This document shows, piece after piece, positions 55,358 to 64,000 of a DNA stretch of 64,000 nt. This DNA comes from Tridacna crocea. Lineage: Eukaryota; Mollusca; Bivalvia; Cardiida; Cardiidae. A program made the translations under genes and the position numbers. Positions within the stretch are counted from its first letter, which is position 1. The number at the start of each line of letters is the position of its first letter. Location: assembly GCA_943736015.1 (NCBI GenBank), contig OX031063.1, positions 7,545,001 to 7,609,000 on the forward strand, read 5' to 3'. The notes under the pieces are model-generated. The model was not told where the DNA came from. It was given only the letters and a program-made list of their open reading frames with translations, and ran no database searches.

Positions 55358-55780
55358 TTAACTGTTTACCAAACCAAATGACAAAATTTTAGACTTGTCC
55401 ACATAAAAAGCATTAATTTTGCTTACAACAAAATAAATGTGACTCAACAATTGAAAGTACATTTAGGATGGATAGAAAACTGTAGGAAAAGTAGAAAATG
55501 CTGGTTATGAGCATTTTCTCCTTTAACCACAATGTTTTCAGAAGCCTTCTGACTCAAGCTTGTTGCAAATTTAGACTTGTCTAAACCGAAAGCAACTGCA
55601 GATGACAAAATTTATGTAACTGAAAAATTGAAAGTTGATTTGGAAAGGACAGGAAAAACATTATGGGAAAAGGAGAAAATGCTGGTCACCAGCATTATCT
55701 CCTTTTCCCATAATGTTTTCAAAAGCCTAACCTGTCTCAGGGTCCTTAAAAGCTGGCACTATTGTGGAAGAGGGTTCATG
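55358..55780 (+). mobile_element. Two consecutive MITE A copies
   Basis: The first has a worn core (GCTGGTTATGAGC). The second, from about 55569, has AACATTATGGGAAAAGGAG with the matched CCCATAATGTT arm. No TTAA between them. Confidence 0.8.
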
Positions 55781-55829
55781 AAAATCTGTTATGCACAATA
55801 ACTATCATCACTTCTCAAAAAAAAAAAAT

Positions 55830-55912
55830 GGCTGAGCTGGGAGTTGAACTTGCAACTGCTGAATGAAAGACTGTATGGGTTGCCATCTAAGCTAAACAGG
55901 CTTTGCAAAGGA
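55830..55912 (-). mobile_element. tRNA-derived SINE fragment
   Basis: GAGTTGAACTTGCAACTGC followed about 40 nt later by CCATCTAAGCTAAACAGGC resembles reversed B and A boxes. An A-run flanks it on the left. Confidence 0.5.
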
Positions 55913-56267
55913 TAGTTCAATTGTTAGACTGGTCAGCTCTTATGTCAGCTCTTATGTCATTTTATGTCCATATCAAAATTTCAGTCAATTAACAAAATCT
56001 GATTTACCTAAGGTCATGATCTTTATCTAAGTCTTTGTCCACAGTAAATTTTCAAATAAACAAACATAAAAGTTTTCCATATATTGTATGTAGTCTGCAA
56101 TAGCCTTATTGTTAGAAATTCAATTTTATACCAGTTTTTTCTTTAACAAAGCTAGGGAAATGCCTATTAAGTTTTAAAAGAAACATTCACTGGTAAAATT
56201 GTCTATGATCCTTTTAACCTCAAAAATTATCAATTCAAATTTCCGAATGTTTGGGATAGATACAGTT

Positions 56268-56488
56268 TTAACTCCTTACCATGCAATTCCCAGGTAGTAT
56301 TGAACTTCAGTAAGTGGCCTCCTGAAAACATTGTGTGAAAAGGAGAAAATGCTGGTGACCAGCATTTTCTCAATTTCCCACAATGTTTGTCTACAAGAAC
56401 AAAGTGAGTGCCTTTGAGCAAACTTAAATTTATCGTCAGCTTTCATTTTGCACCAGTATACCATTTTGTTTTTCGGAAAAGAAGTTAA
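56268..56488 (-). mobile_element. MITE A, diverged
   Basis: TTAACTCCTTACCATGCAAT start, core GCTGGTGACCAGC, TTAA end. Confidence 0.85.
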
Positions 56489-56830
56489 AAAGTTATCTGT
56501 AAACAAGGGACAGATTTGGTGATGGACAGGCTATCTTGAGAGAAAAGAAGAAAATTGCAAAAAAAAATTATTTCCATTATTCAGCTATTAATTTTATATG
56601 ATCAGGTGTTGGTTTCTGAAAATACATTAAAAATTTGTGCAATATAGAAAGGGTCTTCTTTTTTTACTTGACCAAACTTTGACTTTTCACATGTTTTAAA
56701 ATGACCAGGTCACCACTAGGTATAAACAATTCTAAAAACAGCTAAATAGAAATGTTAGACTGAAGTTTAGGGCAAAATATGAAGAGCAAAATTTAACAAC
56801 AAAAAGCTTTGACCTTTTTAGTTTAGCTAT

Positions 56831-57048
56831 TTAAACCCTTTCCACACAATCCCACCTTTTAACCACCCTGCGAAAAAAAAATTTTGAAACATTGTGGGGG
56901 GAAAAAGGAGAACCAGCATTTTTTTTTCCCCACAATGTTTTCTTATCTTTTACACACAAATCTCATTACCTGTGCCATATTTACTATTATGTCCTAAAGA
57001 AATGGTTCCAATTTGGATCTAAAATTTTGTCATGTGGCAATGAGTTCA
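56831..57048 (-). mobile_element. MITE A, core partly deleted
   Basis: TTAAACCCTTTCCACACAAT start; core reduced to AAAAAGGAGAACCAGC. Confidence 0.8.
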
Positions 57049-57124
57049 CCAGCTTTTTTTTTCTTACCTTTCAATACGATTCCCATGCTTTGATCCCAGA
57101 CAATCATGATCATGAATGAACTTC

Positions 57125-57505
57125 ACAGAGATGGCTTTTGAATACCATGGGAAAAGCAGAAACAAGCCTTGTAACAAGATTTTTTTTCCACAATATTTTC
57201 TACAGTATCGTGTACATAAATCATCAGTTGAGCTGCATGTTATTTTGTTGTGTTCAATTTGAGTTCAAAATTGTTGTAGTATGTTAATCCTTTATCAAAT
57301 GGTGAAATTTTAGACTGGTCCAAATTTATAGCATTTGCAAACAACAAAATAAATTTGGCTTAAAAGTAGAAATATATGTTAGGAAGGGTAGAAAACATTA
57401 TGGAAAAAGGAAAATGCTGATCATCAGCATTTTCTCCTTTTCCCATATTTTTTTCAAAAGGCTTTTTCTCTCAGAATCCTTGAATGTCAGTATTGTGTGG
57501 TAAAA
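57125..57505. mobile_element. Two MITE A copies, the first strongly eroded
   Basis: A worn minus copy ends at the TTAA at 57284, where a plus copy begins (TTAATCCTTTATCAAATGG; core GCTGATCATCAGC). Confidence 0.75.
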
Positions 57506-58766
57506 GAAGTAGAGCTTTAAATATGGACATGTCGTTTGGTGAAGCATTTAAGATGTTGGTTAAAGATTTGGGACATATCAGATTTTAGGCCAAAAAGCTA
57601 ATTGCACAGGGCAGTCACAAAAAAACTTCACCACATGTCGTGTGGAAAATGTTTTCTCTAAACAATTTTACATAAGAAAATATTGTTAGAAAGTCTAAGC
57701 CAATGACTAAAGGTACAATCCTGTAAAGCCGCTAGTGCAAACATTTTGTCTCTAGCCTAAAATAAGTACTTAAATCAACATGGCTTACTCCAAAACCGAA
57801 CCAAACATTGAATTATTTCATTTTGCCGTTTTACTATATTCCTTTTTTTTTTCCATGAAAAAAAAAAACAATTAGAATATTGCAACAATAATATTTTACA
57901 TGTTTCACACAGAGAAAGTGTGGATACCATCATTACCAATGGAAAATATTGGTTATTGGATTATTGTGAAGTTTCTCAAAAATTGTCCTCCAACTCGTGT
58001 TTCAAAAAGGTCTTTGCTTTTGGGAAGGGTCAAATTAATGAACTTTTCAATACAGTATCATTTCAAGAGCATTTCAAGAGCCTAGGAACTTGGTGGTCTA
58101 TGAATAATCTTAAATAAAAACTTTCACTGTTTGTAACAAAAGAATAAAGAAGTTTCCCCTTTCTTTTTATGAACCCTTTCCATGATCTACGAATCTAATG
58201 AATGTTTTCAACCAACAGTATCAAGCCTAAATTCATATTTCAATCTACATGCAGTTCATCTTATCAGAATGAAGATTCAGAATAAGGCTGAATGTTTGTT
58301 CAGCTATCTCAATGATGAATAAAGATTGTATATGTTATTGCTGCAACAACAAATATAACTTAAAAAGTATAATTTGATTGTTTCAATATTTTGCAACAAA
58401 TACATGTAGTAAAATTTTGCCTGTTTACTTAAACATAGGGTAACAACAGCTGTTGAGAGAAAAATACGACAAACTGAGGAAGGAAGTGGTCTATTACCCC
58501 TGACAAGATTATTGTCCATTTTAATCCATCCCCAGGAGTTGAATTTTAAGATAAATAGACCAAGGTAAGAAAAAACATGGTTGAATGTTTTTCTAATTGA
58601 AAGAGAACATTTCAACCCTTTGTAGTTTAGTAATGGACAATGTCTTTATTGGTAAAAAAATATTTTGAATAAAGAAAATCAGGGAACTTTCAAAATTTAA
58701 TTTTAAATACTCAGAGCTCTAGAAGCAATTTTTTTCCATTATGTACCAGTACATGAAAGATGGGAC
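57506..58766. other. Unannotated AT-rich DNA in intron 1 of protocadherin 2
   Basis: Only short ORFs in overlapping frames near 57900-58117, without recognisable motifs. No MITE seen. Confidence 0.4.
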
Positions 58767-58990
58767 TTAACCATTTACCACACAATCCCGACTTTTAACG
58801 ACCCTGAGAAAGAAGCTTTTTGAAAACATTGTGAGAAAAGGAGAAAATGCTGGTAACCAGCATTTTCTCCTTTTCCCACAATGTTTTCTACCCAATCCAA
58901 ACATCATCAATCCAGTTACATGTAATTTGTCGTCTGCAAATCCTTACAACTTGGACCAGTTTAAAATTTGGTCTTTTGGGAAAGAGTTTA
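58767..58990 (-). mobile_element. MITE A, complete
   Basis: TTAACCATTTACCACACAAT start, good core, right end GTCTTTTGGGAAAGAG. Confidence 0.9.
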
Positions 58991-59024
58991 CATAAGCTGC
59001 TGTCCAACACACAGTGCCGGTTCT

Positions 59025-59205
59025 TTCAATCCTTTAGCACACAATGCCAATTTTGGAAAGAAGCCTTTTAAATGGTGACCAGCATTTTCTCTTTTTCCAA
59101 CAATGTATTCTATCCCATTGAACAGAACGCCAATTCATGTACCTACACTGTATTAGGCGTTTAATTTGGACAAGACCAAAATTTGGCCATTTGGTAAATA
59201 GTTAT
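59025..59205 (-). mobile_element. MITE A, partial, 28 bp beyond the exon 1 donor of protocadherin 2
   Basis: CCTTTAGCACACAATGCC start, half core, end CATTTGGTAAATAGTTA. It supplies the stop codon met if intron 1 is retained. Confidence 0.75.
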
Positions 59206-59232
59206 AGACAAGGTAGTGATACATGTACTTAC

Positions 59233-61971
59233 ATTTGGTTTATAATCCATGGATAGATAGGAAGGCAGAGTTTTGGTTGTTGTAAAGGATGTCACGTTTG
59301 TCAGCGTTGAGTTATTTCCAGCATCGCTGTCTTCATCGATAGAAAAACTGACCTCTTTCTTCCCTCGTTTCTTTAATAGTTCTGCATCTGAATCTCTTGA
59401 GAGATTTGATGATGCAGACATGCTTTCATCAGGCCTGGCTGTCTCGTAATACTTGTTCTCAGTCACTTTGGATGCTGGCCGTCTCCTATTTCGTTTATCA
59501 ATATGACGTATAATGAAAATGGTGACAATGATTGCAACAGAGAGTATCACTGTAATCCCCACAAATATACCAACAATGGTCAAGTTCTGTTTCTGTTCCT
59601 CCTCGTGTTCCAACAAGCTTGTGTCATTGCTGGGATCTATATAGACAATCAAATCTGCGTATGATGTACGCTGATCTTTTCCATTATCCCTCACAGCAAT
59701 TTCTAACTCGTATTTATCCACGTCCTGTTCCGCCATTTCTCTTGCAGTTGTGATCTGGCCTGTGTTTACATCCATTTTAAATAGCTCTCTGGTATCTCCA
59801 CTATCTATAAAGTACAACAACTGTGAATTCAACCCATCATCTTTATCAGAAGCTACCACAGTCGCAACAACAAACCCCACAGGAACTGTCATAATCACAT
59901 GTTTTGTTTTATTTGAGTTGTTTGGATAAGTGATAGCAGGAATGTTATCATTTATGTCATCGATTAAAATAATAACCTCAGCTGCGCTGGACCTCTGTGG
60001 AATACCACGATCAACTGCCGTTACCCGAAACTTGAAATACGGTATCTCCTCCCTATCAATACTTCTCAGTGTGAGTATTTCACCTGTCGTTGAATTAAAC
60101 GAAAAATATTCCTTAAGATAATCGTTTTGTGGGAAAGTCAAGATGAACTCGCCATTGAGTCCAAAATCTGGGTCATTGACCCCTAGCATAATTGCTTGTG
60201 GTTGCTCACTTTCTGTTATATGAAGTTCAACAGGATCTGATGGAAAAATTGGAGGGTTATCATTAATGTCTGTGATGTTAATTACAACTGTGGCTGTAGA
60301 TGTTAAAGCTGGTTCCCCTTTGTCCCATGCAAGAACATAGAATCTTATGGATGGTTCCTCTTCATGATCAAACTTTCTATTGACAGTAATGAGACCGGAG
60401 TTGCTATTAATGTAAAAGCCATCTGGTGCATTGCTTGGGAGACCATATGTCACATGACCATTTTCACCACTGTCAGCATCTTCTGCTGACATTTGGATGT
60501 AAGTTGTTTGTAAGACCTCTTCTTGCACTGTCATCTCGTACAGGGAAGGTGTGAATTCAGGGAAATTATCATTGATATCCTCAACAATGACACTAAAGCT
60601 GGTAGCATTGGTTTTAGGAGGATTGCCTCCATCTTCACACTGTATACTGACCTCATATTTATCTGTACTTTCATAATCTAACGGCTTATTTAACACAACT
60701 TTATAATTATCCTTAATTTTAAAGTCTTCAAGTAGAAAATCTTGACCAAGAACTTTACATTTGACTTCCCCGTTCACACCAGCATCAAGATCAAATACTG
60801 CAACATGAGCAACAAAGCTTCCTGTATCAGCTGCTTCTGAAATTTTAGTGCCACCTGGTGGCAGATTGATATTTATTTGAGGATAATTGTCGTTTATATC
60901 AGCAATATTAATAGTTACACTGACTGTTGTAGTCCTAGATGGATTTCCATTGTCGTAGGCCTCAATTTTAAAAGCCCACTTATTGGTGAAATCCTCATAG
61001 TCCAAAACACTTTTACAAGTTATCTCCCCTGTTGTGCCATTGATAGCAAATAGATCTGTGACTTTGCTGGATGTTCTGGTGTTGAATTGGTATCTCACCA
61101 GACCATTATTCCCAAAGTCAGTGTCTGTTGCTGTGACAAGCAGTATGGTGGAAAATCTTGGGCTATTTTCTTCCACTGTAACATTGTATTCTTTTTCCGA
61201 AAATACTGGTGCATTGTCATTTTGGTCTGTGATTGTAATGTTAATTTTTACTGATCCAGTTCTTACAGGGAAACCTCCATCCAAGGCATAAATCACAAGC
61301 TGATAAAAACTGCGACTCTCTCTATCTAGTGGGTAATTGACAACAATGTTAAGATCTGAACTTCCATCTGGGTTGTGCAACACATTCAGTCCAAACATTT
61401 CATTGTCGGGCTCCATTCTATAACTCTGGACAGAGTTATTTGCCCCTGTATCTTTGTCAGTAGCACCATGTGTGAAATACTCCGCATTGACTGCCGAGTT
61501 TTCCGAGATAGGAATGGTTATTTCATCGTTAGGAAACTCTGGAGAGTTATCATTAATATCTTCAAGGTTGATGATGATTCCGATGAGCCTAAACAAGTCA
61601 AGAACGTCTGTCACATTGTCTTTCAGGTATACTGCAACATTGAATGTCATGAGGCATGTCAGGTCATCTGGACAAATGATCTCACGATCTAACACACTCT
61701 TAGTATGCAGCGTACTTGCACTTTCATCAATTGTGAAAAGCGATGCATATTGATTTCCCTGTACAAGAATCTGGAATTTCATTCGCTGGAATTGGTTCAC
61801 CGTCACATTTCCATATAATAGACTATCTCTGGCCACATTTCCCACTAATGTCAAAGCATCTTGTTCTTCTCGAATACTGTATCTTACAAAAGCTTCCTGT
61901 CCTGAACTTTCACTGGTGAAGAACAAAACAATGGAAAGTGGAACCAATAGTACACTTGAAACTGGTCTCAT
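59233..61971 (-). CDS. Protocadherin 2, exon 1 (signal peptide, seven cadherin repeats, membrane span, start of tail)
   Basis: Exon of 913 codons for a second protocadherin, paralogous to the plus-strand gene. The ATG opens MRPVSSVLLVPLSIVLFF, a clear signal peptide. An acceptor-like tttgtctttttcag before 62150 suggests an upstream 5' UTR exon. The seven EC repeats have linkers EDINDNSPEF (about 135), DQNDNAPVF (247), DINDNYPQI (355), DINDNFPEF (462), DINDNPPIF (565) and DINDNIPAI (667). All are more canonical than in the paralogue. The transmembrane segment is near 795-822, followed by a basic stop-transfer RHIDKRNRRR. The membrane-proximal tail carries KKEVSFSIDEDS (KEVSF is an RVxF-type motif, 59344-59361). 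EC4 starts with PPGGTKISE, matching PPGGTVLSE in the paralogue. The exon ends CCA AAT|gtaagt, phase 0. Confidence 0.93.
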
Positions 61972-62250
61972 CTTGGAACAGTATGATGTTATCTATCTCA
62001 AATGTGAAGTTAGAAATGTTTGCATTGGCCAATCATATCTCTTCTAATGAGAAAAAACGAAAAATTTCTGACTCTGAAGTTACACTGTCGTCCTTCCTCT
62101 ATTCCTCTTAATTCATTTATCCACATTCAAAGATCCAGGCATAAAAAAATCTGAAAAAGACAAAAATAAAACATGAGATGTAGATTTTAGAAAAAATTAA
62201 CATTTTTTTTCATTCATGTCAAACATAAAATCAAAGGCCAAGTCAGTATT

Positions 62251-62490
62251 TTAACCCTTTTCCCCATAAGGCATTCCTATGACATCTCTAATTGACCCCT
62301 AAAGAACAGTAAGGATGAAACTGTTTCTTACATGTATGTATAAATGACACCTTTTGTTAGAAGACATAGAAAACATTGTGACAAAAGCTAAAGTTGCTTG
62401 TCACGAGCAATTTCACCTTTTGCCACAATGTTTTCCAAAGGCTCCTACAAGCAATGTGTAGAAATGAGTATCTATGGAGTAAAGGGTTAA
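62251..62490 (+). mobile_element. MITE C, complete, upstream of protocadherin 2
   Basis: TTAACCCTTTTCCCCATAAG start, core TTGCTTGTCACGAGCAA, end TGAGTATCTATGGAGTAAAG then GGTTAA. Confidence 0.9.
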
Positions 62491-62513
62491 GTGTTAAACA
62501 AACAATTACAGGT

Positions 62514-62743
62514 TTAACCAATTACCACACAATCCCTTCTTTTGACGCCCCTGAGAAAGAAAGCCTTTTGAAAACACTGTGGGAAAAGGAGAAAATGCTG
62601 GTAACCAGCATTTTCTCCTTTTCCCACAGTGTTTTCTACCCTTCCCAGAACAAATTTCAATTTTTCAGTCACCTTTATTTTGTCGTCTGCAAATGCTTTC
62701 AATTTGGACCAGTCTGAAATTTTCTTGTCTGGTAAAGAGTTAA
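62514..62743 (-). mobile_element. MITE A, complete, perfect core
   Basis: TTAA ends; arms perfect with CACTGTGGG/CCCACAGTG on both sides. Confidence 0.95.
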
Positions 62744-62886
62744 ACAACCCTTGAAGAAGCCTTTTACATGTATAAATATTGTGGGAAAAGGAGAAAATGA
62801 TGGTAAACCACATTTTCTCCTTTCACCATAAATCAATGTTTTTTAACATTATCAAGGACAAATTCTACCATTGGAGACATCTTTAA
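62740..62886 (-). mobile_element. MITE A, shortened and worn
   Basis: ATTGTGGGAAAAGGAGAAAA, loop ATGGTAAACCACAT and a partial right arm, between two shared TTAA sites. Confidence 0.75.
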
Positions 62887-63112
62887 CCCTTTACTAAACG
62901 ACAAAATTTTGGACTGGTTCATATTGAAAGCATTTTGCAGACGACAAAATAAACCTAACTCAATAATTGAGATTTGTTTCCAGCTGGGTAGAAAACAATG
63001 TGGGAAAAGGAGAAAATGCTGGTTACCAGCATTTTCTCCTTTTCCCACAATGTTTTCAAAAGCTTTCCTTCTCAGGGTCGTTAAAAGTTGGGATTGTGTG
63101 GTAAATAGTTAA
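62883..63112 (+). mobile_element. MITE A, complete
   Basis: TTAACCCTTTACTAAACGAC start, very good core, TTAA end shared with the next copy. Confidence 0.94.
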
Positions 63113-63336
63113 CTCATTACCAAACAACAAAATTTTTGGTTTGTCCAAATCAAAAGCATTTGCAGACGACAAAAGAAAAGTGACTGAAAATTTGAAATTA
63201 ATTTGTGAAGGGTAGAAAAGATTGTGGAAAAAGGAGAAAATGCTGGTAACCAGCATTTTCTCCTTTTCCAACAATGTTTTCTAAAGGCTTCTTTCTCAGG
63301 GGCGTCAAAAGTAAGGATTGTGTGGTAATGGGTTAA
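63109..63336 (+). mobile_element. MITE A, complete
   Basis: TTAACTCATTACCAAACAAC start, good core, end TGGTAATGGGTTAA. Confidence 0.94.
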
Positions 63337-63465
63337 TTTGTTGTCTGCAAGTCCTTTCAATTTGAATCAGTCTAAAATTTTGTTGTTTATTATTGAACAG
63401 TATGTTTTTAAAAGACTTCTTTCCCAGGGTTGTTAAAAGTCAGTATTGTATGGTAAAGTGGTAAA
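63333..63465. mobile_element. MITE end remnants
   Basis: GTTGTCTGCAAGTCCTTTC to TTTTGTTGTTT (right arm of one copy), then AGACTTCTTTCCCAGGGTTG to TATGGTAAAG (right arm of another in the opposite sense). Confidence 0.65.
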
Positions 63466-63591
63466 GAATGAGGCAGTAATTATAAGCTGCACTGATACAT
63501 CATGTTAACATTTCAGGCCTGAGTCAATGTTTACATTTGAACATTTTCCATCTGACAGTGTGTCATGTATAAAATGTCAACATACATATTC

Positions 63592-64000
63592 AGATTATTT
63601 ACTATTTACCTAACTTGTTTACCTCCTCTGTTCAACTGCTTTCAGCAGTAGACAACTTTAAAAACATTGCATCAAAGGAGATGTTCATGTTGAGTATTGA
63701 ACGATTTCTCCCTTTTGCCATTATCTTTTTGCGCATTAATGTATACATATTTAGATTATTTACTATTTACCTAAATTGTTTACCTCCTCTGTTCCACCGT
63801 GCTTTCAGCAGTATACAACTTTAAAAACATTGCAGCAAAGGAGATGTTCATGTTGAGTATTGAACGATTTCTCCCTTTTGCCATTATCTTTTTGCGTACT
63901 CATGTATACATAAACTTAAAAAAAAAATTCAGCAAAGGAGATGTTCATGTTGAGTATTGAACGATTTCTCCCTTTTGCCATTATCTTTCTGCGTATTCAT
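63592..64000 (+). repeat. Tandem repeat of about 161-bp units with a MITE-like hairpin
   Basis: Two full units and part of a third. Each contains AAAACATTGCA, CAAAGGAGATGTTCATGTTG, AGTATTGAACGATTTCTCCC and TTTTGCCATTATCTTT, which can pair as a weak hairpin resembling the MITE core. The array runs off the window end. Confidence 0.75.

Noticed and set aside
57900..58117. Two overlapping short plus-strand ORFs as an exon of a further gene
   Set aside because: No splice sites or motifs consistent with a gene; within intron 1 of protocadherin 2.
411..63465. CRISPR-like array because of evenly spaced palindromic repeats
   Set aside because: Copies vary in spacing and orientation, have transposon ends, and lie in an intron-bearing animal genome.

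Overview
The window is animal nuclear DNA: AT-rich, intron-bearing and packed with short transposable elements. A bivalve mollusc is the most likely source. This is an inference from the many tRNA-derived SINEs, the abundant short hairpin MITEs, the AATC and AAT microsatellite tails, and two single-large-exon, seven-repeat protocadherin genes. No bacterial-type operon, rRNA gene or CRISPR array is present.

Only two convincing cellular genes were found, arranged tail to tail. Protocadherin 1 (+ strand, coding exons 26905-29616, 33551-33689, 34426-35132; about 1185 aa) and protocadherin 2 (- strand, coding exons 61971-59233, 51744-51565, 48987-48846, 44920-44466; about 1171 aa) are paralogues. 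Each has a signal peptide, seven cadherin repeats, one membrane span and a cytoplasmic tail spread over small 3' exons. Exon phases match between the genes, but gene 2 has one extra phase-0/0 exon. Both tails carry RVxF-type protein phosphatase 1 docking motifs, a DSG-rich acidic motif, and a hydrophobic C-terminus (ELCV and VIV).

The dominant non-genic component is a set of about 80 complete or broken copies of palindromic MITEs, mostly 220-230 bp. They are bounded by TTAA, have termini like CCCTTTACCAAACGA, and carry a near-perfect central hairpin of about 66 bp. Several sub-families (A to E) share this hairpin but differ in one or both termini. They fill introns, the intergenic space and the 3' UTR of gene 1, sit within 20 bp of a splice acceptor, overlap a stop codon, and nest in each other and in SINEs. 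The TTAA target and CCC termini point to piggyBac-type mobilisation; this is an inference.

Layout: 0-5 kb is AT-rich unique sequence with a dispersed TGTTACACTTGTGACA motif and a SINE. 5.7-6.2 kb is a Tc1/mariner-like MITE. 7.45-7.9 kb is a SINE with an AATC tail. 8.3-10.1 kb is a 5'-truncated LINE (- strand). 12.2-26.8 kb is MITE-rich, with a PIF/Harbinger-like element at 20.07-20.72 kb and a nested fold-back element at 22.56-22.91 kb. 26.8-35.1 kb is protocadherin 1. 35.1-44.4 kb is intergenic, with MITEs, SINEs, a long-TIR element and a repeat-poor island at 40.9-42.7 kb. 44.5-62.0 kb is protocadherin 2 with MITE-filled introns. 62.2-64 kb is a MITE cluster ending in a tandem repeat.

Orientation convention for sub-family A: + means the end reading GACAAAATTTTAGACTGG is at the left. 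All calls were made by eye; boundaries without a TTAA are approximate.
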